Made by a program: the position numbers and the translations under genes. The notes under the pieces were generated by a model that was given only the letters and a program-made list of their open reading frames with translations, did no database searches and was not told where the DNA came from. Shown here piece by piece: positions 7,815 to 16,558 of a stretch of 64,000 nucleotides of DNA. The stretch spans positions 62,001-126,000 of the forward strand of contig NZ_SCVD01000001.1 of the NCBI RefSeq assembly GCF_004297125.1, given 5' to 3'. This DNA is from Phenylobacterium sp. Lineage in GTDB: Bacteria > Pseudomonadota > Alphaproteobacteria > Caulobacterales > Caulobacteraceae. Within the stretch, counting starts at the first letter, position 1; each line of letters starts with the position of its first letter.

Positions 7815-8618
7815 ATGCCATCGCTTCGCGTGCTCGGGCACGCCTTCCGCGCCTGGCGGCGGAATCGGACATGGGCCAAGCACGAGCCTGAGACCCCCTA
7901 CCTTGCCGACCTGCTGTCGGGCGCGCCCGTGTGCCTGCACGTGGGGGCCAGCGACGGTCGCCATTCCTATGTGATGACCCAGGTGGCCCCGAAGGCGCGG
8001 ATCTACGCCTTCGAGCCGTCGGCCTTCGCCTTCGAGGTTCTGAAAGTCAGCATCGCCTGGCATCGGATCGGCAAGCAGGTGACGGCCATCCATGCCGCCG
8101 TGGCCGACAAGCCGGGCGAGCTGTTGCTGGTGACGCCGAAGAAGACCTCTGGTCGCATGGGCCGCGCCTACGCCTACGTCGCCGAGACCCGGCCGAACGG
8201 CCAGGCCCGCCCCGACCTCGACGACACCGGCATGGACGTCCAGCCGACCCCGGTGGTCACCCTGGACGGCTTCTGCGCCGAGCACGGCATCGACCGCGTC
8301 GACTTCATCCGCATGGACATCGAGGGCGCCGAGCTGAAGGCCCTGGAAGGCGCGCTGAAGATCCTCGACCGCGACCTGCCGCACGTGCTGCTGGAGATCC
8401 ACCCGATCATGCTGCAGGCCCGCTTCGGCGCTTCCGGCGAGGCGGTGCTGCAGGTCTTCGAGAAGCTGGGCTACCGGATGTTCGCCCTCAACGGCGATCG
8501 CCTGGAGGAGCGCACGACCCTGGTCGATGGCCTGCCCTGGAAGGATTACTTCTTCATCCACCCCACCCGCGCGGCCCGCCTGCCCGACGGCGTGTTCAAG
8601 GCGCGGATGGCGGCTTAG
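7815..8618 (+). CDS. FkbM family methyltransferase
   Basis: The 267-aa protein has a FkbM-type SAM-dependent methyltransferase core: VCLHVGASDGRHSYVM (motif I, about residues 38-53), IYAFEPSAFAFEVL, then VTLDGFCAEHGIDRVDFIRMDIEGAELKALEGA (about 150-185), which is the strongest family signature. These enzymes O-methylate sugars or polyketide-type products. The substrate is not predictable here. AAGGAG precedes the ATG at ideal spacing. It lies 41 bp after ubiG and could be cotranscribed with it, though no functional link is obvious. Confidence 0.8.
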   Translation: MPSLRVLGHAFRAWRRNRTWAKHEPETPYLADLLSGAPVCLHVGASDGRHSYVMTQVAPKARIYAFEPSAFAFEVLKVSIAWHRIGKQVTAIHAAVADKPGELLLVTPKKTSGRMGRAYAYVAETRPNGQARPDLDDTGMDVQPTPVVTLDGFCAEHGIDRVDFIRMDIEGAELKALEGALKILDRDLPHVLLEIHPIMLQARFGASGEAVLQVFEKLGYRMFALNGDRLEERTTLVDGLPWKDYFFIHPTRAARLPDGVFKARMAA

Positions 8619-8739
8619 GCGCCGCCGGCCCTTTCGATCGGTCCCTTGAGCCCGCGGTTCTCGGATGCCCTTCGGAGGGGGGTTCGCTGGGCGGCCCAGG
8701 CGCCCTAGTTTGTGCGCCGCCGACGGGGAGGACGCACAT

Positions 8740-10362
8740 ATGCTGGCGCTGATGATGGACCGGCCGCTGACGCTGCCGTCGATCCTGGAACACGCGGCGC
8801 TCTACCATGGCGACCGCGAGGTGGTGACGCGGACGGTCGAGGGGCCGATCCACCGCTACGGCTATCGCGACGCGCTCTCCCGCGCCAAGCGGATGGCCAA
8901 GGCCCTGCTGGCCCTGGGCGTAAAGCCCGGCGACCGCGTGGCGACCCTGGCGTGGAGCACCCATCGCCATTTCGAGCTCTATTTCGCGGTCACCGGCATC
9001 GGGGCGGTGCTCCACACCATCAACCCGCGGCTGCACGACGACCAGATCGTGTGGGTGGCCCGCCACGCCGAAGACAGCGTCCTGTTCTTCGACATCACCT
9101 TCTCCGAGCAGGTGGCCCAACTCGCGCCTCGGATCGGGTCGGTCCGAACGCTCGTCGCCATGACCGACCGGGCGCACGCCCCCGCCGACGCCCTGGTCTA
9201 CGAGGACCTGATCGCCTCCGAGACCGACGATTTCGAATGGCCGAAGGTGGACGAGCGACAGGCCTCGGGCCTCTGCTACACCTCCGGCACGACCGGCAAC
9301 CCGAAGGGCGTGCTCTACGGCCATCGCTCGACGGTGCTGCATGCGCTGGCGCTGGCTCTGCCCGACGCCTTCGACCTGTCGGCCCGGGACGTCGTGATGC
9401 CCTGCGCCCAGATGTACCACGCCAATGCCTGGTGTACGCCGTATGCAGCCCCGCTGGTGGGGGCCAAGCTGGTGCTGCCGGGCCGGGCGCTGGATGGCGC
9501 CAGCATCGCCCAATTGATCGCGGAGGAGGGGGTGACCTTCCTTCTGGGCGTGCCGACGATCTGGGTGGGCGTCGCCGACCATCTCGACCAGACCGGCCAG
9601 TCGCTGACCTCGGTTCGCACCATCGCCATCGGCGGTTCGGCGCCCACCGCGGCCCTGATCTCGCGGATCGAGAATCGGCTGGGCGGCAAGGTCCGTCAGA
9701 TCTGGGGCATGACCGAGACCTCGCCGCTGGGCGTCATCAATACGCCGCTGCCGACCCATGCGGGCGAGGGGGAGGAGGCGAGGCTGCAGCGCAAGTTGAA
9801 ACAGGGTCGAGGCCTCTGGGGCGTCGAGTTGCGGATCGTCGGCGAGGATGGCGGCCTGCTGCCTCGCGACGGCAAGAGCCCCGGCGCCCTGCAGGTGCGG
9901 GGTCCCTGGGTCTCGTCGGCCTACTTCAAGCAGGAGGGGGCCGCGGCCTTCACCGACGACGGATGGTTCGACACCGGCGACATCGCCACCCTCGACCCCG
10001 AGGGCTATCTGCGCCTCACCGACCGGGCCAAGGACGTGATCAAGTCCGGCGGCGAATGGATCTCGACCCTCGATCTCGAGGACGCGGTCTGCTCGCACCC
10101 GGCCGTGGCCATGGCCGCCGCCGTCGGCGTGCCCCACCCGAAGTGGGACGAACGCCCGCTGCTGCTGGTCACGCTTCGGCCCGGCCAGACCGTGGACCCC
10201 GAGGTCCTGAAGGCCCATGTGGCCGAGCGAGTCGCCAAATGGTGGACGCCGGACGAGGTGCGGATTGTCGATTCCCTGCCGATCGGCCCGACTGGGAAAG
10301 TGCTGAAACGCGAGCTGCGTGATGCGCTGGCGACACAGGCGCCGGCTTCGTCACCGCCATGA
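8740..10362 (+). CDS. Fatty-acyl-CoA ligase (AMP-forming, AlkK-like)
   Basis: Start is the ATG at 8740, preceded by GGGGAGGACGCACAT; the track's earlier start lacks support. 540 aa. The AMP-binding signature YTSGTTGNPKGVLYGHRS is near residues 178-196. WGMTETSPLG (about 325), the ATPase motif WFDTGDIATLDPEGYLRLTDRAKDVIKSGGEWIS (about 408-440) and a C-terminal catalytic Lys in PTGKVLKREL follow. It activates a medium- or long-chain carboxylic acid to its CoA thioester via an acyl-adenylate. Soluble, single-gene context. Confidence 0.88.
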   Translation: MLALMMDRPLTLPSILEHAALYHGDREVVTRTVEGPIHRYGYRDALSRAKRMAKALLALGVKPGDRVATLAWSTHRHFELYFAVTGIGAVLHTINPRLHDDQIVWVARHAEDSVLFFDITFSEQVAQLAPRIGSVRTLVAMTDRAHAPADALVYEDLIASETDDFEWPKVDERQASGLCYTSGTTGNPKGVLYGHRSTVLHALALALPDAFDLSARDVVMPCAQMYHANAWCTPYAAPLVGAKLVLPGRALDGASIAQLIAEEGVTFLLGVPTIWVGVADHLDQTGQSLTSVRTIAIGGSAPTAALISRIENRLGGKVRQIWGMTETSPLGVINTPLPTHAGEGEEARLQRKLKQGRGLWGVELRIVGEDGGLLPRDGKSPGALQVRGPWVSSAYFKQEGAAAFTDDGWFDTGDIATLDPEGYLRLTDRAKDVIKSGGEWISTLDLEDAVCSHPAVAMAAAVGVPHPKWDERPLLLVTLRPGQTVDPEVLKAHVAERVAKWWTPDEVRIVDSLPIGPTGKVLKRELRDALATQAPASSPP

Positions 10363-10442
10363 CGAAAAGCTAACAGAACTCCGCCTTGAACGGTGCGTTA
10401 GCCTCTCCAGGTGACACTGTAGAGCCAGGTTGGAGGTCGGGC

Positions 10443-11372
10443 GTGCAACGGAAGCGTCCTAAAGGGCTGCTCGCCATGGGCTGGGCGGCGGTCGAGGCGG
10501 CCGCCAAGGGCCGGACGGAGCATGCGCCGACGTCGGCCGACTATCCCGAGGATGTGGTCCGACGGACCAGCTTCATGTCCGGTGGCGGCCATGGTTGGCG
10601 CATTTCGGCGCTCGAGACTCCGCGCGCCATTCCGGCGCCGTGGAAGATCGTGGTGATCACCGGCGCCCCGTCATGGGCCGAGTACTGGGCTGAGACCCTG
10701 GCCGAGCTGCCGCAGGACCGCGAGATGATCGTGGTCGACCGGCCGGGCTATGCGGCCTCCGAGCCGCTGCATCCGGTGACCGATATCCGCGTCCAGGCCG
10801 AGGCCCTGGCGCCGGTGCTGAAGCCCGCGCCCGGCCAGAAGGTGCTGCTGGTCGGCCAGAGCTACGGCGCGGCCATCGCCTCGATCATGGCCGAGCAGAA
10901 CCCCGGCAAGGTCGCGGGCCTGGTGCTGCTGTCGGGCTTCTTCGGCGAGGCGGGCCCCACGGCGCGCTGGCTGCTGGACCTGGGCGGCAAGGCGCTGAAG
11001 ATGATTCCGCGCGACCTGCGCCACGCCGTCATCGAGGTGACGGGCCAGAAGCCCCAACTGCGCCACGCCAAGCGCGCGCTCGCCCGGCTGAATATCCCGG
11101 TCCACATGATCCACGGCGACAAGGACGACTTCGCGCCGGTCGAAGTGGCCGAGCGCCTGGCCGCCGAGACGGTGACGCGCCGCCCGATCCGGGTGGTCCG
11201 CACCGAGGGCGCAAACCACTTCCTGAACGATGGCCCGGCCGAAATCCTGATCGCCGCCATCGAAGGCTGCATTCCCGAGAAGAGCTCGGGCGGCTGGACC
11301 TTCCGGTGGCCCAAGCTGCCGGCCCTGTGGCCCCTCAAGCTGGGCAAGGCCGCGCCCGTGCAGTTGGGTTAG
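10443..11372 (+). CDS. Alpha/beta fold hydrolase
   Basis: Start is GTG 10443, six bases after a strong GGAGG; the track start at 10386 has no ribosome-binding site. 309 aa. The hydrolase core runs from IVVITGAPSWAEYW (oxyanion region, about residue 70) through VDRPGYAASEP and nucleophile elbow VGQSYGAAIAS (Ser near 140), to Asp in IHGDKDDFAP (about 225) and His in GANHFLNDGP (about 258). All three catalytic elements are present. Substrate unknown. The 3' end overlaps convergent chrA by four bases. Confidence 0.75.
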   Translation: MQRKRPKGLLAMGWAAVEAAAKGRTEHAPTSADYPEDVVRRTSFMSGGGHGWRISALETPRAIPAPWKIVVITGAPSWAEYWAETLAELPQDREMIVVDRPGYAASEPLHPVTDIRVQAEALAPVLKPAPGQKVLLVGQSYGAAIASIMAEQNPGKVAGLVLLSGFFGEAGPTARWLLDLGGKALKMIPRDLRHAVIEVTGQKPQLRHAKRALARLNIPVHMIHGDKDDFAPVEVAERLAAETVTRRPIRVVRTEGANHFLNDGPAEILIAAIEGCIPEKSSGGWTFRWPKLPALWPLKLGKAAPVQLG

Positions 11373-12574
11373 CGCAGGAAGACGCCGGTCGCCACGGCGA
11401 AGCCGATCACCACCAGCCACGGCGGCAGCCTGGCGACCTGGAGGAACACGAACGCGGCCGCCACCAGCGCCCAGTCGGCCGGCCTGCGCACGGTGGTCAT
11501 CAGCACCGGGTCCCAAAGCGCGGCGGCCAGCAGCCCGACCACCGTGGCGCCCACGCCGGCCAGTACGCCGCGCGCCCAGCCCTCGCGCTTCAACCGATCC
11601 CAGAACGGCAGCACCCCGGTGACCAGCAGCAGGCTGGGCAGGAAGATCGAGAACAGCGCGATGAGGCCGCCCGTCACGCCACCCGGGCCATAGCGCTGGG
11701 CGGCGCCCACGAAGCCCGCGAAGCTGAACAACGGGCCGGGCAGCGCCTGGACCACGCCATAGCCCATCAGGAACGTCTCCTGGTCCAGCCAGCGGCGATC
11801 GACGATCTCGCGCTCCAGCAGCGGCAGCACGACGTGGCCGCCGCCGAACACCAGCGAGCCGGTGCGATAGAAGACCGACGCCAGGCCCAGGCCCGGGTTC
11901 TGCAGCAGGCTGGCCAACACCGGCAGGCCGACCAGCAGCAGGACGAAGAGGCCCAGCGCCATCACCGCGCTGGCGCGGTCGACCATCTCGAAGGCGTCGT
12001 CCGGCGCGGTCTCGACGGGCGCGTCACGCAGCATGGCCAGGCCGAAGAGACCGCCGGCGACCAGGGCCGCGATCTGGGCCATCGGGCTCTGCGCGATGAT
12101 CAGGCCGATACCGGCGCCGATGGCCATGCCGGCGCGCACAGGTCCCACGGCCAGGGTCCGGGCCATCTGCACCACCGCTTGCAGCACCACGGCCGCGGCG
12201 GCGATCTTCAGGCCGTGGATCCAGCCGTCGCCGTACCTCAGCGTCAGGTCGGGCGCGACCAGGGCCAGGGCGATCATCGCGGCGCCGGCCGGCAAGGTGA
12301 AGCCCACGAACGCGGCGAGCGCGCCCGCCAGGCCCGCCTGCCGTAGACCGATCGCCATGCCCATCTGGCTGGACGCCGGGCCAGGCAGGAAATGGCAGAG
12401 CGCCAGCAGGTCGGCGAAAGCCGCCTCCGACAGCCAGCCCCGCTTCTCCACGAACTCGCGCCGGAAATAGCCCAGGTGCGCGACCGGCCCGCCGAACGCC
12501 GTCAGACCCTGCTTCAGGAAAGCCAGGAAGACGTCGAAGGCGGAGACGGTCCGTATCGGCTGGGCGTCGTCCAT
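11369..12574 (-). CDS. chrA: Chromate efflux transporter ChrA family
   Basis: 401 aa, the usual size of two-domain CHR proteins. Two homologous halves are visible, each with the chromate-transporter pattern: FLKQGLTAFGGPVAHLGYFRREFV and LCHFLPGPASSQMGMAIG in the N-half, and FYRTGSLVFGGGHVVLPLLERE and YGVVQALPGPLFSFAGFVGA in the C-half. About 10-12 membrane segments. It expels chromate across the inner membrane. No chromate-responsive regulator is adjacent. The gene converges on the upstream hydrolase with a four-base overlap. Confidence 0.88.
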   Translation of the reverse strand: MDDAQPIRTVSAFDVFLAFLKQGLTAFGGPVAHLGYFRREFVEKRGWLSEAAFADLLALCHFLPGPASSQMGMAIGLRQAGLAGALAAFVGFTLPAGAAMIALALVAPDLTLRYGDGWIHGLKIAAAAVVLQAVVQMARTLAVGPVRAGMAIGAGIGLIIAQSPMAQIAALVAGGLFGLAMLRDAPVETAPDDAFEMVDRASAVMALGLFVLLLVGLPVLASLLQNPGLGLASVFYRTGSLVFGGGHVVLPLLEREIVDRRWLDQETFLMGYGVVQALPGPLFSFAGFVGAAQRYGPGGVTGGLIALFSIFLPSLLLVTGVLPFWDRLKREGWARGVLAGVGATVVGLLAAALWDPVLMTTVRRPADWALVAAAFVFLQVARLPPWLVVIGFAVATGVFLR

Positions 12575-12702
12575 GGAGCCTAGATGGTTGGACGCGGGCG
12601 TCCTGTCGACCCGTTTCGAGCGATGAGCACGCTTAGGGACTTCCCAGCCCCATCTGAACGGCGATAAGGCTTCTGGAAATTACCGAGGAAGAGGGAAGAA
12701 CC

Positions 12703-13788
12703 ATGAAGGCCGCCGTGCTGCGTGAAGTGGGCAAGCCGCTTCAGATCGAGGACGTTCAGATCTCCAAGCCCGGCCCGCACGAGGTGCTGATCCGCACCGC
12801 GGCCGCTGGCCTCTGCCACTCGGACCTGCACTTCATGCAGGGCTCGTATCCGCACCCGCTGCCGGCGGTCCTGGGCCACGAGAGCTCGGGCATCGTGGAA
12901 CAGGTCGGTTCGGAAGTGCGCACGGTGAAGCCGGGCGACCACGTCATCACCTGCCTCTCGGCCTATTGCGGTCACTGCGAGTTCTGCCTCACCGGCTCGA
13001 TGAGCTTGTGCGTCTCGCCGGAGACCAAGCGCGGCAAGGACGACGAGCCGCGCCTGTCGGCCGCCAACGGTCCGATGATGCAGTACCTGAACCTGTCCTC
13101 GTTCGCTGAGCACATGCTGATCCACGAGCATGCCTGCGTGGCGATCCGCAAGGACATGCCGCTGGACGTGGCCGCCCTGATCGGCTGTTCGGTGACCACG
13201 GGGGTCGGCGCGGCGATCCACACTTCCAACGTGCGGCCGGGCGAGACCGTGGCGGTCATCGGTTGCGGCGGCGTGGGCCTGGCGGCGGTCAACGGCGCGG
13301 CGATCGCCGGCGCCAGCCGGATCATCGCCATCGACATGGTTGCGTCCAAGGGCAACCTGGCCATGGAGTTCGGCGCCACCGACTTCATCGACGCCTCAAA
13401 GACCGACGCGGTCAAGGAAGTGCTGGAGATGACCAGCGGCGGCGTCCATCACTCGTTCGAGGCCATCGGCCTCGCGAAGACCGCCGAGCAGTGCTTCAAC
13501 ATGCTTCGCCGGGGCGGCACCGCCAACATCATCGGCATGATCCCGGTCGGCCAGATGGTCAGCGTCATGGGCGCGGCGTTCCTGGGCGAGAAGAAGCTGC
13601 AGGGTTCGCTGATGGGCTCCAACCGTTTCCCGGTCGACATGCCGCGCTTCGTGGACTTCTACATGTCGGGCAAGCTGAAGCTGGACCACATGATCTCCCA
13701 GCGTATCAAGCTGGAGCAGGTCAACGAAGGCTTCGACGAGATGAAGAAGGGCGAGCTGGCCCGCTCCGTGATCGTCTTCGACGCGTAA
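12703..13788 (+). CDS. Zinc-dependent alcohol dehydrogenase (MDR family)
   Basis: 361 aa. Catalytic zinc ligands are Cys in AAGLCHSDLH (about residue 38) and GHE (about 60). A structural zinc site is formed by four Cys in SAYCGHCEFCLTGSMSLC (about 87-104). The Rossmann motif is VIGCGGVGLAAVNGA (about 188). The general layout matches class III / long-chain MDR alcohol dehydrogenases. GAGGAAGAGGGAAGAACC precedes the ATG. A GC-rich perfect hairpin follows the stop, consistent with a monocistronic unit. Substrate is not assigned. Confidence 0.85.
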   Translation: MKAAVLREVGKPLQIEDVQISKPGPHEVLIRTAAAGLCHSDLHFMQGSYPHPLPAVLGHESSGIVEQVGSEVRTVKPGDHVITCLSAYCGHCEFCLTGSMSLCVSPETKRGKDDEPRLSAANGPMMQYLNLSSFAEHMLIHEHACVAIRKDMPLDVAALIGCSVTTGVGAAIHTSNVRPGETVAVIGCGGVGLAAVNGAAIAGASRIIAIDMVASKGNLAMEFGATDFIDASKTDAVKEVLEMTSGGVHHSFEAIGLAKTAEQCFNMLRRGGTANIIGMIPVGQMVSVMGAAFLGEKKLQGSLMGSNRFPVDMPRFVDFYMSGKLKLDHMISQRIKLEQVNEGFDEMKKGELARSVIVFDA

Positions 13789-13798
13789 GATTGGAGAC

Positions 13799-13823
13799 GG
13801 CCCGCGCCTCCCAGGCGCGGGCC
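13799..13823. terminator. Perfect 11-bp GC hairpin between convergent genes
   Basis: GGCCCGCGCCT and AGGCGCGGGCC flank a 3-base loop, ten bases after the alcohol dehydrogenase stop and 11 before the convergent methyltransferase stop. There is no U-tract on either side, so it is a terminator-like hairpin (or mRNA 3'-end stabiliser) for both genes rather than a canonical intrinsic terminator. Confidence 0.6.
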
Positions 13824-13834
13824 GCCCGCTCCGG

Positions 13835-14638
13835 TCACGCGGGCTTCGGCCTCATGACCAGCCATGGCGTGGCCTGCCGCCGCCATTCCCACACCGCCAG
13901 CAATTGATCCAGCTGGCTCAGTCCGCCCAGCCAGGGTGGCAGCGCCTGGGTCTTGGGCTGTGCGTCCACCCGCACGACATCGTGCGTGGGCGCAAAGCGC
14001 GCCGTGATCGTGGCCAGGGCGCCAGGGCGATAGACGTCGTGGGTCTCGACGATCAGGTTCATGCCGGCCAGCGCCGGGCTGAGGTCGGGGCGCAGGATGT
14101 CCAGTTCCGCACCCTCGGCGTCCACCATCACCAGCACGCGCCGGCCAGCGAAGGCCTCGAAGCCGTCCGGCTTGAACTCGCCGCCGATCACGACCCGGTC
14201 CGAGACGCCGTTGCGCGCCGCCAGTTCGGCGCAGGCGCTGCGCGCGGCCTCGGCGATGTCGTGGGCGTGGACGGTGACCTCGGGCATCATCCGAGCCAGT
14301 CCCACGGCGTAGTAGCCCTCGGCGCATCCGATATCGATGACGCAGTCCAGCCCTTCGGCCGCGAGGGCGATCAGGTGAGGGTGCAACTCGCACTCGTAGG
14401 TCCCCAGCAGGCGCGGGATCAGCGCGCCCTCGGTCGCGTGGTCCACATAGTCCATGCCGGCGAACGGCCCGCTCCAGATCCGGCGGCCTTCCCGGGCGAC
14501 GAAGGTGTTGGCCAGCATGTGCGAGCGCCAGCGGCCCAGCAGGGCCAGCAGGTCGAAGAGCTCCTTCTGCGCGGCCGTCTTCGGCCACCCACCGACGATC
14601 TGGCGCACATAGCCGACCGCAGCTTCCGTTACGCCCAT
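13835..14638 (-). CDS. SAM-dependent methyltransferase, FkbM-like
   Basis: 267 aa. Motif I is CVIDIGCAEGYYAVGLARMMP (about residues 98-118), followed by VHAHDIAEAARSACAELAARNG. VLVMVDAEGAELDIL (about 165-180) is the FkbM-type acidic segment, and IVETHDVY follows. The first 90 residues are a helical extension not typical of FkbM. Substrate unknown. The convergent alcohol dehydrogenase is separated by a GC-rich hairpin; the next gene on this strand lies upstream of a 64-bp gap. Confidence 0.65.
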   Translation of the reverse strand: MGVTEAAVGYVRQIVGGWPKTAAQKELFDLLALLGRWRSHMLANTFVAREGRRIWSGPFAGMDYVDHATEGALIPRLLGTYECELHPHLIALAAEGLDCVIDIGCAEGYYAVGLARMMPEVTVHAHDIAEAARSACAELAARNGVSDRVVIGGEFKPDGFEAFAGRRVLVMVDAEGAELDILRPDLSPALAGMNLIVETHDVYRPGALATITARFAPTHDVVRVDAQPKTQALPPWLGGLSQLDQLLAVWEWRRQATPWLVMRPKPA

Positions 14639-14702
14639 CGTTACCCCGCGCGACCCAGGTCCGACTTAGACGGGAAGTCTTAGCCGGGGCAAGCCATCGC
14701 CC

Positions 14703-16046
14703 TCAGCGCCCGGCGCGGTCGCCCGCGGCGGCCATGGCGAGCGCCTGGCTCTTCGTCCCGCCCTCCGCCAGCAGGCGTTCCAGCCGACCCTTCTCAGCCC
14801 GGAAACGGGTGAGTTCGGCGCCGGCCAGGACGGTCCCCTGCGGGACCTTGGCGCCAACCGGGTTGACCCGGCGGCCCCGCTGCCAGACCTCGTAGTGCAG
14901 GTGCGGGCCGGTCGACATGCCGGTCGAGCCCACATAGGCCACCACCTGGCCCTGGCGCACCTTCATCCCCGGTCGCAGGCCCTTCGCGTAGCGCGACAGG
15001 TGCGCGTAGCCGGTGTCCCAGCCGCCCGAATGGCGGATCTGCAGCCAGTTGCCATAGCCACCCCAGCGCCCGGCCTTCACCACCACGCCGTCGCCGGCCG
15101 CCAGCACCGGCGTGCCGCCGCCCGCCCCGAAGTCCACGCCTTGGTGGGCGCGGGCGTAGCCCAGGATCGGATGGCGCCGCTTGCCGAAGCCGGAGGTGAG
15201 GCGGGCCCCGTCCACCGGCGTGCGCAGCAGGAAGCCGCGGATATTCTTGCCGTCCTCGTCGAAGTATTCGGCCTCGCCGCCGTCGCGTTCGAAGCGGAAG
15301 AATTTCACCCCGTGCAGTTCGGCGTATTCCAGCTCTCCGGTCTCGATGGTGCGGCCGCTCTCGGTGACCTTGCGGTCGAACACCAGGCGGAAGTCGTCGC
15401 CCGGCTGGATGTCGCGCTGGAAGTCCAGCTTGTGGGCGAACAGCTTGGCCACCTGGGCGGTGATGGCGGGCGTGGCCCCCAGGCGCGCCGCGCTCTCGTA
15501 GAGCGAACCGTGGATCTCGCCGTCGGCGACCTTGGTCTCGTCCGTGACCTTCTCCTCCAGCGCGCGCAGGCGAAGCGCGCCGTCGAAGGTGCGCGAGAGG
15601 GTCAGGGCCGTGGCCGGGCCGGTGCGCAACGCGAGGCCGACCAGCCGCGCCGGCCGGTCGCCGTCGTGGGGCTGGGCGATGGCGGCGTCGAAGGCCATGC
15701 CGGCCCTGATGTGGATGGTGTCCATGGCGTCGCCCAGGGCGTTCACCGCCTGCCGCGCCTCCGCCGCGGTGACGCCTGCACGTTCCACCGCGCGCTCCAG
15801 CGTTTCGCCGGGGCGCACCTTGACGGCGATGTTTTGCGGCCGCGCGTAGCCTGGCTGGGCCTCGGCCTGGGTGAAGGCCGCATGCTGCAGGGCCGCCGCA
15901 GCGTCGGGCGCCAAGGCAAGGGTCTCGGGCTTGGACAGCCGCGCGGCGACCTGCCAGCCGACCAGGCCGGCGCAGACCGCAACGGCGCCGGCGGTCAGTC
16001 CCGAGGCGAGGCGAATGGGAAACTTGCCCGGTTTGAAGATCTGCAT
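14703..16046 (-). CDS. M23 family murein endopeptidase with N-terminal membrane anchor
   Basis: 447 aa from MQIFKPGKF; the track's TTG start is six codons earlier and less likely. A single hydrophobic segment (about residues 10-35) anchors it to the inner membrane. A LysM/OapA-like region (VKVRPGETLERAVERAG) and an M23 N-domain precede the catalytic M23 domain near 290-400. Zinc ligands are visible in RRHPILGYARAHQGVDFGAGGGTPV (H-x8-D) and GPHLHYEVW (HLH). It cleaves peptidoglycan cross-links and is likely involved in growth or division. It is not clustered with other cell-wall genes. Confidence 0.85.
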   Translation of the reverse strand: MQIFKPGKFPIRLASGLTAGAVAVCAGLVGWQVAARLSKPETLALAPDAAAALQHAAFTQAEAQPGYARPQNIAVKVRPGETLERAVERAGVTAAEARQAVNALGDAMDTIHIRAGMAFDAAIAQPHDGDRPARLVGLALRTGPATALTLSRTFDGALRLRALEEKVTDETKVADGEIHGSLYESAARLGATPAITAQVAKLFAHKLDFQRDIQPGDDFRLVFDRKVTESGRTIETGELEYAELHGVKFFRFERDGGEAEYFDEDGKNIRGFLLRTPVDGARLTSGFGKRRHPILGYARAHQGVDFGAGGGTPVLAAGDGVVVKAGRWGGYGNWLQIRHSGGWDTGYAHLSRYAKGLRPGMKVRQGQVVAYVGSTGMSTGPHLHYEVWQRGRRVNPVGAKVPQGTVLAGAELTRFRAEKGRLERLLAEGGTKSQALAMAAAGDRAGR

Positions 16047-16179
16047 CGCACCCCCGGATACCAACCGTGCGCGGCCCTGGACGCACAGGACCGGGAAAGC
16101 GCCCCCCGGCGCCCCAGCAGTCGAGGTTCAAGATGACCGGAACGTGGCGAGCCGCCCATCCGGTCGATTTGCCTCAGCC

Positions 16180-16530
16180 TCAGATCAGGCCGAGCACCAG
16201 TTCCGCAGGCCGGCAGAGCGCCGCGCCCTTGGAGGTTACGACGATAGGCCGATTCACCAGGATCGGGTCGATGATCATCGCGGCGATCAGCGCCTCGTCC
16301 GAGGCGGTAGGATCGGTCAGGCCCAGTTCGTCGGCCCTGGTGCCGTTGGTGCGCAGGATGTCGTGCGCGCCGGCGTCCATCCGCTTCAGGATGTCTTCGA
16401 GCTGGGCCTTGGTCCAGCCCACCTTCAGATACTCGACGACGGTCGGTTCGACGCCCTTCTCGCGCAGCAGCGCCAGGGTGTTGCGCGAGGTTCCACAATT
16501 CGGGTTGTGGTAGATCGTGACGCTACTCAT
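16180..16530 (-). CDS. arsC: Arsenate reductase ArsC (glutaredoxin type)
   Basis: 116 aa. The N-terminus IYHNPNCGTSRNTLALLREKG carries the catalytic Cys12 of thioredoxin-fold arsenate reductases, and the later ILVNRPIVVTSKGAALCRP contains the conserved R-P-I-V pair of the family. It reduces arsenate to arsenite using glutathione/glutaredoxin. No arsR, arsB or acr3 is next to it, so it is an orphan. It may be cotranscribed with the M28 peptidase upstream, 28 bp away. Confidence 0.9.
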   Translation of the reverse strand: MSSVTIYHNPNCGTSRNTLALLREKGVEPTVVEYLKVGWTKAQLEDILKRMDAGAHDILRTNGTRADELGLTDPTASDEALIAAMIIDPILVNRPIVVTSKGAALCRPAELVLGLI

Positions 16531-16558
16531 GTGGCCCCGATAAACCCTCGCGCCGCGA

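Noticed and set aside
5644-7872. 742-aa version of aspartate kinase
   Set aside because: The N-terminal 327 residues are antisense to ubiG; kinase homology begins at MSRLVMKFGGTS.
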